18,923 nt of DNA from Scatomorpha merdigallinarum. GTDB taxonomy: Bacteria; Bacillota; Clostridia; Oscillospirales; Oscillospiraceae. The notes under the pieces were generated by a model. That model searched no databases and was not told where the DNA came from. It worked only from the letters and a program-made list of their open reading frames with translations. Both the position numbers and the translations under genes were made by a program. Location: the NCBI GenBank assembly GCA_018710885.1, contig DVJA01000015.1, positions 1 through 18,923 on the forward strand. The letters run 5' to 3'. Below are positions 12,699 through 18,923 of this stretch, one piece after another (positions within the stretch are counted from its first letter, which is position 1; each line of letters opens with the position of its first letter).

Positions 12699-14459
12699 AT
12701 GCCGGATATTTCTGAGCTAATTGGATACATAATCGGCGCCACACGCTACCTCATGCCACTTTTGGCCCTTTGGGTTGTGGCCAGGTGCGTGCGCAGCATG
12801 CTGCGGGAGCGCTATGAGCCGGAGACCTGGGCCTATCTGGTTGACCTCAACGGAGAGCGTCACCCGGTCAACCACTGGGAGTGCATCATAGGCCGCTCAC
12901 GTTCAGCGGACGTGGAGCTTGACTCACCCAGCGTCTCCCGCGTCCATGCCTCGCTGCAGCGAGACGGAGACGGATACTGGACGCTCTCCGACCTGCGCAG
13001 CAAGGGAGGAACCTTCATCAACGGCAACGAGATTGACGTGCTGGAGGATGTGCGAGACGGCGATGTCTTGGAATTTGCGGACGAGGAGCTCGTGTTCCAG
13101 GAGGTCAGCCGAGACGAGCGCGAGTGGTTGGAGCGGCGGCGCACGGCGCCCGGGCGCTTTGTCGGGCCGGGAGTGACGCTGCTCATACTCACGCTGTTCC
13201 AGGCATTCTTGACTTTGGAGTTCACCGTTACTGCTTCGGAGGAATATGTGCTCAGTGTGTGCCTGGGCTTCCTGGCGCTTATCGTGCTCGAGTGGTTCTG
13301 CTACCTGGTCATGCGCTCGGTGCGGCGCACGGGCTTTGAGCCGGAGACGATAGCGTTTTTCCTCAGTACTCTGGGCATGGAAGTCTGTGCCTCGAGCACA
13401 CCGGACGAGATGTTCCGGCAGGTGCTGTTTTTGATAATAGGCGTGGCACTGTTCTTCTTCCTCGGCTGGTGGCTGAGGGATCTCAGGCGCGTCAAGGCCG
13501 TGCGCTGGCTGGCTGCGCTCGCGGCCATGGGCCTGCTGGCCATAACCGTAGTTCTCGGCGAGGTCAGAGGCGGCGCCGGGAACTGGCTGAACTTTGGTTC
13601 GTTTACGATCCAGCCTTCTGAACTGGTGAAGGTCCTCTATATCTACACTGGCGCGGCCACGCTCGACCGGCTGTTCACTAGGCGCAACCTGTTCGGCTTC
13701 ATAGTTTTCGCGGCGATATGTGTCTGCGCGCTTGCGCTCATGGGCGACTTCGGCACGGCCCTGGTGTTCTTCGCCACATTCCTTGTGATAGCCTTCATGC
13801 GTTCCGGCAGCTTTGCCACGGTGTTCCTGGCCGTTGGCGGCGCGGCAATGGCCGGATTCCTGGTGCTCAGTGCGAGACCGTATGTGGCCCAGCGATTCGC
13901 TACCTGGGGCCATGCCTGGGAGGACGTCTGGGACAGCGGCTACCAGCAGACCCACGCCATGAGCGCGGCGGCCTCCGGCGGTCTCTTCGGACGCGGCGCG
14001 GGCGAGGGCAGCCTTGTGAACATCACCGCTGCGGACACGGACATGGTATTCGCGGTGCTCAGCGAGGAGCTGGGCCTGATAATCGCCGTAATTGCCATGT
14101 TCGCCGTCATAGCCCTCGCGCTCTTCACGGTGCGCAACGCCGCGCGCGGCCGCTCCACCTTCTACGTCATAGCCGGCTGCGCCGCGGTCAGCATGATGAT
14201 GGTGCAGATGGGCCTGAACATCTTCGGCTCGCTCGACATCCTGCCCTTTACGGGCGTGACTTTCCCCTTCGTGAGCAAAGGCGGCACGTCTATTATAGCG
14301 TGTTGGATGCTGCTGGCCTTTATAAAGGCAACGGACACGCGGCGAGACGCGAGCTTCGTTGTTAGCCGCGACCCAAAGACGCCAGACTACGAAGACGAAG
14401 AATACGAGGACTACGGCGGGGAAGACGACGAACCTGAAGAAACGGAGGCAGCCAGATGA
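12699..14459 (+). CDS. FHA-domain/SEDS fusion: FtsW/RodA/SpoVE-family peptidoglycan polymerase
   Basis: The 586-residue protein has an N-terminal membrane helix (about 8-28), a cytoplasmic FHA domain (about 45-135) with all key residues (GRS 65-67, SRVH 80-83, NG 108-109), then a ten-helix SEDS domain (about 155-550) with GNWLNFGSFTIQPSELVK, GYQQTHAMSAAASGGLFGRG and FPFVSKGGTS, and an acidic cytoplasmic tail. SEDS proteins polymerise glycan strands from lipid II together with a class B penicillin-binding protein. The FHA domain binds phosphothreonine, which suggests control by a Ser/Thr kinase such as PknB; no kinase is in the window. SD GGAGGA precedes the ATG. The stop overlaps the next gene as ATGA, fitting a joint complex. 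Confidence 0.93.
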   Translation: MPDISELIGYIIGATRYLMPLLALWVVARCVRSMLRERYEPETWAYLVDLNGERHPVNHWECIIGRSRSADVELDSPSVSRVHASLQRDGDGYWTLSDLRSKGGTFINGNEIDVLEDVRDGDVLEFADEELVFQEVSRDEREWLERRRTAPGRFVGPGVTLLILTLFQAFLTLEFTVTASEEYVLSVCLGFLALIVLEWFCYLVMRSVRRTGFEPETIAFFLSTLGMEVCASSTPDEMFRQVLFLIIGVALFFFLGWWLRDLRRVKAVRWLAALAAMGLLAITVVLGEVRGGAGNWLNFGSFTIQPSELVKVLYIYTGAATLDRLFTRRNLFGFIVFAAICVCALALMGDFGTALVFFATFLVIAFMRSGSFATVFLAVGGAAMAGFLVLSARPYVAQRFATWGHAWEDVWDSGYQQTHAMSAAASGGLFGRGAGEGSLVNITAADTDMVFAVLSEELGLIIAVIAMFAVIALALFTVRNAARGRSTFYVIAGCAAVSMMMVQMGLNIFGSLDILPFTGVTFPFVSKGGTSIIACWMLLAFIKATDTRRDASFVVSRDPKTPDYEDEEYEDYGGEDDEPEETEAAR

Positions 14460-15739
14460 AAAAAGTTAAAAACCGCGCCTGGTCGAGCCTCATAATAGCA
14501 CTCGCACTCGTGGCGCTGCTCGCGGTGTACCTGGTGAAGCTCGCCGACAACGGCGGGGCCTGGGCCACCTACTTCAACGGCGGCACGCCCGCGGGTACAA
14601 TCATCGACCGCAACGGCGTGACGCTCTACAGCTCGGACGAGAACGGTGTGAGCTATTCCGCTGACGCCACGACTCGCCTGGCCTGTTACCACCTGATAGG
14701 CGACGCCAACGGCAACGTGCGCACGGGAGCGCTGAGGCAGTTCCGGGATATGCTCTCGGGCTACAGCTTCATAAACGGCACCTCGAGCGGCAAGACTCTG
14801 CAAATCACCGTGGACTCCTCGCTCAACGCGGTGGCCTATAACGCCCTAGCGGGACGCAACGGCGCCGTGATGCTGATGGACTACACCACGGGCGAGATAC
14901 TCTGCATGGTCTCCACGCCCGCGGATGATCCGCAAAACCCCAGCGAGAGCCCGGCCGACGGCACCTACATAAACAAGTGCCTGAGCGCGAGTTTCGTGCC
15001 CGGCAGCGTTTTCAAGCTGGTGACGCTTGCCGCGGCTATCGAGAACATACCCGACCTCTTTGAACGCACGTTCTGGTGCGAGGGCAGCAGCGTCGTGGGT
15101 GGAGCAGTGCTCAACTGCACGGGTTCGCACGGAAACCAGACAATAGAGCAGGCCCTGGCCAACTCCTGCAACTGCGCCTTCGGGGCGATAGCGCTTGAAC
15201 TCGGCGCTGACACCATTGCCGAATACGCCGAAAAGCTCGGACTCACCCAGGAGCTTTCCCTGGACGGCATGACCGTCACGGCCGGCAGCTTCGATAAGGC
15301 CGAGGAGGGCTCCATAGGCCTGGCCTGGTCCGGCATCGGACAGTACAACGACATGGTCGTGCCCTACGCCCTCGTGCGTTACGTCGCCGCCATAGCGAAC
15401 GGAGGCAGCGTATATGAGCCAAATCTGCTCGGCCACGGCAATCTGGACCGTGAAAGCGAGATTCTCTCGGCCGACACGGCCAGCCGCATCGCCGAGATGA
15501 TGAACTACAACGTCCAGAACGCCTACGGCGGGCAGTGGACCTTCCCGGGCCTGAACGTCAGCGCCAAGACCGGCACGGCCGAGGTCGGCGACGGCACTTC
15601 CCACGCTTGGATGACCGGGTTCCTGAACGACCCGACTCACCCCTACGCCTTCGTAGTCCTGGTGGAAAACGCCGGCGGCGGCCTCACAAACGCGGCCCCG
15701 ATAGTGAACCAGCTGCTGCAGGCGGCGATAGCCGAATAA
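14456..15739 (+). CDS. pbpA: Class B penicillin-binding protein (peptidoglycan transpeptidase), partner of the SEDS protein
   Basis: The 427-residue protein has one N-terminal membrane anchor (about 10-29), a short linker domain with AGTIIDRNGVTL (46-57), and a transpeptidase domain with SVFK (Ser184, Lys187), SCN (237-239) and KTG (371-373), the three active-site motifs. It cross-links peptidoglycan outside the membrane and is the target of beta-lactams. It is short for a class B enzyme, with a reduced N-terminal dimer domain, like PbpA of actinobacteria and some Clostridia. The ATG overlaps the SEDS stop by 4 bases, so both are made in equal amounts. A role in elongation, division or sporulation cannot be told from sequence. 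Confidence 0.92.
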   Translation: MKKVKNRAWSSLIIALALVALLAVYLVKLADNGGAWATYFNGGTPAGTIIDRNGVTLYSSDENGVSYSADATTRLACYHLIGDANGNVRTGALRQFRDMLSGYSFINGTSSGKTLQITVDSSLNAVAYNALAGRNGAVMLMDYTTGEILCMVSTPADDPQNPSESPADGTYINKCLSASFVPGSVFKLVTLAAAIENIPDLFERTFWCEGSSVVGGAVLNCTGSHGNQTIEQALANSCNCAFGAIALELGADTIAEYAEKLGLTQELSLDGMTVTAGSFDKAEEGSIGLAWSGIGQYNDMVVPYALVRYVAAIANGGSVYEPNLLGHGNLDRESEILSADTASRIAEMMNYNVQNAYGGQWTFPGLNVSAKTGTAEVGDGTSHAWMTGFLNDPTHPYAFVVLVENAGGGLTNAAPIVNQLLQAAIAE

Positions 15740-15742
15740 AAG

Positions 15743-15762
15743 AAAAAAACCCCGCATCGGGG
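15743..15762 (-). terminator. Terminator of the NlpC/P60 gene (distal of two hairpins)
   Basis: CCCCG (15750-15754) and CGGGG (15758-15762) with a 3-base loop; on the minus strand the stem is followed by TTTTTTT (15749-15743). The leftward transcript first meets the larger hairpin at 15772-15797, then this one. Confidence 0.7.
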
Positions 15763-15771
15763 CAAAACGAA

Positions 15772-15807
15772 AGGGCGGGAGCTTTTGCTCCCGCCCTGAT
15801 TCTTTTT
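15772..15807 (+). terminator. Strong terminator of the FHA-SEDS/PBP operon
   Basis: AGGGCGGGAGC (15772-15782) and GCTCCCGCCCT (15787-15797) form a perfect 11-bp stem with a TTTT loop, followed by GATTCTTTTT on the plus strand. Its right flank reaches into the last codons of the convergent NlpC/P60 gene (stop at 15806). Confidence 0.85.
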
Positions 15808-16693
15808 ATACTGCAATTCGCTTTGCGCCGACGTACATGCGCGAGTAGTAGCTCTCAGAGAGGCTGTTTATCGTGACATATCCGGCGCCGGAGCTCGAGT
15901 GAATGAACTGGCCGTTGCCTATGTAGATGCCAACGTGGCCGATGGCCTGGCTGCTGCTGGCGAAGAACACCGCGTCGCCCGGCTGCAAATCCTCGTAAGC
16001 CACGGAGGTGCCGTTGTTGTAGTAGATGTCGGCTGCCGTGCGCGAGGTCTGATAGCCCATGGACTTGAATACGTAGCTCACAAAGCCGGAGCAGTCAAAA
16101 CCCGTGGAGGGGGAAGAGCCGGCCCAGACATAGGAGTAACCCATGTACTGCTTGGCAAAGGACACTATCTGTTCTCCGACGCTGCCGGAGAAATCGGTGG
16201 GAGCGGTGGAACCGTCGTACTCGCCGAGTTCTACGTAGTCGCCGCGTATGTATCCGCTCATGCCTCCGGCGTTGACGCGGTACCACTCGCCGCACACGCC
16301 GGTTATCTCTACGCTCTCGCCGTATTCGGTTACGCGCAGGATTTCGCTGTCAGTACCGGCCCCGGCGCGCATGCGCACGTCCGTGCCGCAGACCCATCCG
16401 GAAGCGGAGACGTCAAGCGTGGTGGCGAAGCTCACATAGTCCGCAGACATATAGCCCCAGGAGCTGTTGGAGTACACCTTGTACCAGCCGTCGGCCGGTT
16501 CGCTCTCTACTATGACATTAGTACCCGCCGGAGCGGTGTATATGACGGAGTTGCCGGTGCCCGCGCCGGAGCGCAGGTTTACGTCGGTTGTGGTGGTAGC
16601 GCCGCCTATGCAGTCGGCTGCGGCAGCGCCTGCCAGGCTCACGCAGCACAGCGCCGCGGCGCAGAGCGTGCGAAGTGTCTTTCTCTTGGTCAT
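15806..16693 (-). CDS. Secreted SH3-NlpC/P60 peptidoglycan endopeptidase
   Basis: The 295-residue protein has a Sec signal peptide (about 1-26, AGAAAA), two bacterial SH3 repeats (about 35-88 and 102-156: DVNLRSGAGTGNSVI and DVRMRAGAGTDSEIL), and an NlpC/P60 domain (about 172-295) with Cys201 in FDCSGFV, His253 in GHVGIYIG and His265 in FIHSS. It probably cuts the gamma-D-Glu-diaminopimelate bond of peptidoglycan stems; the SH3 repeats hold it on the wall. Such enzymes act in cell separation, wall turnover or spore germination. A modest SD (AGGGA) lies about 9 bases before the ATG. It is convergent with the SEDS/PBP operon, giving a cluster for building and cutting the wall. Confidence 0.93.
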   Translation of the reverse strand: MTKRKTLRTLCAAALCCVSLAGAAAADCIGGATTTTDVNLRSGAGTGNSVIYTAPAGTNVIVESEPADGWYKVYSNSSWGYMSADYVSFATTLDVSASGWVCGTDVRMRAGAGTDSEILRVTEYGESVEITGVCGEWYRVNAGGMSGYIRGDYVELGEYDGSTAPTDFSGSVGEQIVSFAKQYMGYSYVWAGSSPSTGFDCSGFVSYVFKSMGYQTSRTAADIYYNNGTSVAYEDLQPGDAVFFASSSQAIGHVGIYIGNGQFIHSSSGAGYVTINSLSESYYSRMYVGAKRIAV

Positions 16694-16752
16694 GCGTCTT
16701 TATCCCTTTGCTTTATCTCTGGATTTCCCCGTTGATACCGGTTAGTAATAAT

Positions 16753-16804
16753 AGACGGGAGTGCCCCCACACTGCCCGTCTCTCACCTGCGCCCGCATGG
16801 GCGC
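16753..16804 (-). terminator. Two adjacent hairpins between the small conserved gene and the NlpC/P60 gene
   Basis: The stem AGACGGG-AGTG (16753-16763) pairs with CACT-CCCGTCT (16770-16781, one bulged base) and, on the minus strand, is followed by ATTATTACT. Next to it GCGCCC (16789-16794) pairs with GGGCGC (16799-16804). The first looks like a moderate terminator for the upstream 95-residue gene. No clear promoter for the NlpC/P60 gene is seen in the remaining 60 bases, so read-through is possible. Confidence 0.5.
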
Positions 16805-16826
16805 GGCCCTCTCTGATTGAGCGCGC

Positions 16827-17114
16827 TTACTTGGAAGCGAGCGCGCGGTCCAGCCAGACGGCGGCTACGTCCATCGCGGCGTAAAGGCTGGATTTCTCGC
16901 TGCGCTTTACCACGCGGTCGCGGCCCTTGACGTTGGGGTCGGTGCTCTGGAGCTGTACCGACACCTTCGTGGCCACGTCCAGGTCCTCAACCTTCTTGGT
17001 CTCGAGTATCTGGAGCATGATGATGTACTTGTCGGCCATGCTGCCAAAGTAGATGATGTTGTCCTTCCTGCGGAGCGGATGCCCCTTATATACAAGCTCC
17101 TTGCTGGCTGCCAT
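16827..17114 (-). CDS. Small conserved protein of unknown function
   Basis: The 95-residue protein has no signal peptide or membrane helix. It is mixed-charge, with a middle predicted as beta (NIIYFGSMADKYIIMLQIL, then ATKVSVQLQSTDP) and a C-terminal helix (SLYAAMDVAAVWLDRALASK). I recall similar short proteins across gut Clostridia, annotated only as hypothetical; no Pfam family is recognised. A consensus sigma-A promoter and a strong SD (GGAGGT, 7 bases before the ATG) suggest high expression. It is probably a one-gene unit, since hairpins follow it. No function is proposed. Confidence 0.85.
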   Translation of the reverse strand: MAASKELVYKGHPLRRKDNIIYFGSMADKYIIMLQILETKKVEDLDVATKVSVQLQSTDPNVKGRDRVVKRSEKSSLYAAMDVAAVWLDRALASK

Positions 17115-17158
17115 TGTGATACCTCCATCTAAGGGTTGCTGACGGTCGATGTAACCAA

Positions 17159-17187
17159 ATTGTAACCCATGTTTTCCGTTTTGTCAA
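17159..17187 (-). promoter_or_regulatory. Consensus sigma-A promoter of the small conserved gene
   Basis: On the minus strand a perfect TTGACA (17187-17182), a 17-base spacer and TACAAT (17164-17159). The transcript should start near 17152, leaving a leader of about 38 bases before ATG 17114. Confidence 0.82.
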
Positions 17188-17199
17188 CTGTTTTTCGGG

Positions 17200-17233
17200 G
17201 AAAATGTCGGGCCGGGGCGTGAGCTCCGGCCCG
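17200..17233 (-). terminator. Probable terminator of the class A penicillin-binding protein gene
   Basis: CGGGCCGG (17208-17215) pairs perfectly with CCGGCCCG (17226-17233) with a 10-base loop; on the minus strand ACATTTTCCCC follows, a short U-run. It lies about 75 bases past the TAA of the leftward gene and just upstream of the next promoter. Confidence 0.65.
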
Positions 17234-17306
17234 TTTTGGGGGGATAAAGCCATATTAAGTGGGATAAAGTGTGGAATTTGGGAAATCTGTGTCTGTAATT
17301 ATTTTG

Positions 17307-18923
17307 TTACGCTGCGTTGCCGACAGGCTCTGTGGGCTCGATGTTACCCTCGCCGGAACCGTTGTCGGTGTTGGGGATCATGGTGTAAGGCGGAACGGTT
17401 TCCTCTGTGTCAGATGTCGGGGGCGGGGTTTCCGACGGGGTGGGCGAGGGCGTCGGGCTGGTGAGGTCGCCGAATATCATGGTGTCGCCGCCGATGCTGG
17501 TCGGGTCGGGGAAGGAGCGGTATTCAAGCCCCTCGTGGACCTGCTGCATGATGTTGCGCCAGATGGTCACGGCGGGGTTCGACCAGTTGACGCCTTCTGA
17601 GACCGGGATGTCGTGGCCCGTCCAGACAACGCCGACGTAATAGGGGGTCATACCGGCGAACCAGCGGTCACGGTTTTCGCCGGAGGAGCCGGTCTTACCG
17701 GCTATTTCCTGGGTGTAGAAGTTGGCGCCGGAGCTGGTGCCGTAGGTGGCAGAGCCGACCATCATGTCTATCATGTTGCGGGCCGCGTTGACTCGCACGG
17801 CATCGCGCTGTTCAATGACGTTGTCCAGCACCACGTCGCCGTTGGAGTTGAGCACTTGGGTGTAGGTGCGGCTCTCGGTGAAGGTGCCGTCGTTTACGAG
17901 CGTGCAATAGGCCTGGGCCAGTTCGCGCACGGTGACGCCGTTGGTGAGCTCACCGAGGGCGAGAGGCGAGGGGTTGTAGTCCGCGTCAACCAGGGTGGTG
18001 ATACCGAACACGTCGCGCAGATAGCTGTAGCTGGTCTCAAGGCCGAGCTTGTCGAGTATCTGCACTGCCACGGTGTTGAGAGAGGATACGAGGCCCTGAC
18101 GTATGGTTACAGGAGCGTTAGCGTAAATGCCACCGGCGTTGCGCGGATACCAGCTGAAGTGCTCGAGCGTGTATCCGGGGTTGGCCGGGTTGCCGTCCAT
18201 GACCAGGGTATTCTGCGTGATGATGCCGAGGTCGAGTCCCGGAGTGTAGACGGAGAGCGGCTTTAGGGCGCTGCCCGGCGCGCGCGTAGTCTCCGTGGCG
18301 CGGTTGAGGATGAGGTTTGCGTTTTTCTCACCGACGCCGCCGCGCAGGGCCACTATGTTGCCTGTATAGGGGTCGATTATGACCATTGCGCTTTGGAGCT
18401 GCTGGGAAGTGGTGTTGTAGACGTTCGGGAAGTTGTCGAGGTTGTCATAGTAGGTGTCTACAATGCCCTGGATGCGGCTGTCGCAGCAGGTGTAGATCTG
18501 ATAGCCGCCGGAGTACAGCAGTCGCTCGGCCGTCTCGTAGTTGACGCCGCGCACTTCCATGAGGTCGGCGATAACGTCGTCTATGACCGCCTCGACGTAG
18601 TAGGAGTATATCTCCTGTGTGGCCACTTCGGTCTCGCTGCGCACGAAGACGAGCTCTTCGTTTACGGCCTCGGTGTACTCGTCGTAGGTAATGTAGCCCT
18701 GCTCATACATCTCGCGCAGCACCGTTTTCTGGCGCTCCTTGTTGTTTTCAACGCTGTAGAAGGGGCTGTAGTACGTGGGCAGGTTGACTATGCCGACGAT
18801 TGAGGCGCACTCTGCGAGGGTGAGGTCCTTGGGCTCCTTGCCGAAATAGGTCTGCGCGGCGGTGTATATGCCGTTACAGCCCTCGCCGAAGTAGACGGCG
18901 TTTAAGTACCACTCTATTATTTC
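17307..18923 (-). CDS. Class A penicillin-binding protein (glycosyltransferase-transpeptidase), N-terminus beyond the window
   Basis: The frame stays open from the window end to TAA 17309-17307, giving 538 residues of a longer protein. The first visible part, EIIEWYLNAVYFGEGCNGIY then AAQTYFGKEPKDLTLAECA, is the end of a GT51 glycosyltransferase domain. The transpeptidase domain follows with SALK, SSLN and KTGSS as active-site motifs. The C-terminus is a Pro/Thr/Ser-rich, acidic tail of about 50 residues, common in Firmicute class A enzymes. The enzyme polymerises and cross-links peptidoglycan outside the membrane. A GTG at 18722 lies inside the glycosyltransferase part and is not a real start. 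The missing portion should hold the membrane anchor and the catalytic Glu of the glycosyltransferase. Confidence 0.93.
   Translation of the reverse strand, partial: EIIEWYLNAVYFGEGCNGIYTAAQTYFGKEPKDLTLAECASIVGIVNLPTYYSPFYSVENNKERQKTVLREMYEQGYITYDEYTEAVNEELVFVRSETEVATQEIYSYYVEAVIDDVIADLMEVRGVNYETAERLLYSGGYQIYTCCDSRIQGIVDTYYDNLDNFPNVYNTTSQQLQSAMVIIDPYTGNIVALRGGVGEKNANLILNRATETTRAPGSALKPLSVYTPGLDLGIITQNTLVMDGNPANPGYTLEHFSWYPRNAGGIYANAPVTIRQGLVSSLNTVAVQILDKLGLETSYSYLRDVFGITTLVDADYNPSPLALGELTNGVTVRELAQAYCTLVNDGTFTESRTYTQVLNSNGDVVLDNVIEQRDAVRVNAARNMIDMMVGSATYGTSSGANFYTQEIAGKTGSSGENRDRWFAGMTPYYVGVVWTGHDIPVSEGVNWSNPAVTIWRNIMQQVHEGLEYRSFPDPTSIGGDTMIFGDLTSPTPSPTPSETPPPTSDTEETVPPYTMIPNTDNGSGEGNIEPTEPVGNAA

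Noticed and set aside
12924..13955. 343-codon minus-strand open frame opposite the FHA-SEDS gene
   Set aside because: Low-complexity shadow of a well-supported gene, with no SD and no domain.
1..18923. CRISPR arrays, tRNA/rRNA genes, prophage genes, toxin-antitoxin pairs
   Set aside because: No regularly spaced repeats, cloverleaf patterns or phage-type genes were seen; the lone Xre gene has no toxin-like partner.

Overview
The window reads as a chromosomal segment of a GC-rich, Gram-positive anaerobe of the class Clostridia, probably an Oscillospiraceae-type gut bacterium. The grounds are: good Shine-Dalgarno sites in front of nearly every gene, canonical TTGACA/TATAAT-type promoters, an AsrC-like siroheme reductase, a NusG-II plus Gx-transporter pair, and a NlpC/P60 enzyme and FHA-SEDS fusion of the kind found in Firmicutes. 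Ile ATA codons are common despite the high GC. The taxon is an inference from gene content.

Left part (1-4373). The window opens in the 5' end of an IS3-family (IS150-like) insertion sequence, reading leftwards and ending near base 130. Next come two leftward, clearly paralogous operons, each an ECF sigma factor followed by a membrane-anchored anti-sigma factor (2057-154 and 4340-2816). Both carry the same sigma-W-like promoter (TGAAACC, exactly 16 bases, CG) before the sigma gene, which suggests each sigma activates its own operon. The IS appears to have landed in the terminator of the first operon. Between the operons lies an AT-rich islet with a small Xre-type regulator.

Middle part (4455-10963). 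A strong sigma-A promoter drives a single-subunit siroheme/4Fe-4S sulfite-nitrite reductase-like protein. A convergent nitroreductase follows. Its promoter overlaps, back to back, that of a rightward five-gene operon: a FecCD-type ABC importer (binding lipoprotein, permease, ATPase) tightly coupled to precorrin-2 dehydrogenase and a uroporphyrinogen-III methyltransferase/synthase fusion. A perfect 7-bp palindrome lies inside the divergent promoter region. The operon should supply siroheme (and possibly the metal for it), the cofactor of the reductase upstream.

Right part (10978-18923). A leftward operon encodes a NusG-domain-II protein, a Gx-family membrane transporter and a lipoprotein; its promoter implies a nearly leaderless mRNA. 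Divergent from it is a two-gene cell-wall operon: an FHA-SEDS (FtsW/RodA) polymerase fusion overlapping a class B penicillin-binding protein. Three leftward genes then follow: an SH3-NlpC/P60 peptidoglycan hydrolase, a small conserved protein, and a class A penicillin-binding protein cut off by the window end. The right half is therefore mostly envelope synthesis and remodelling. No RNA genes, CRISPR arrays or prophage genes were seen, and no gap between genes exceeds about 300 bases.
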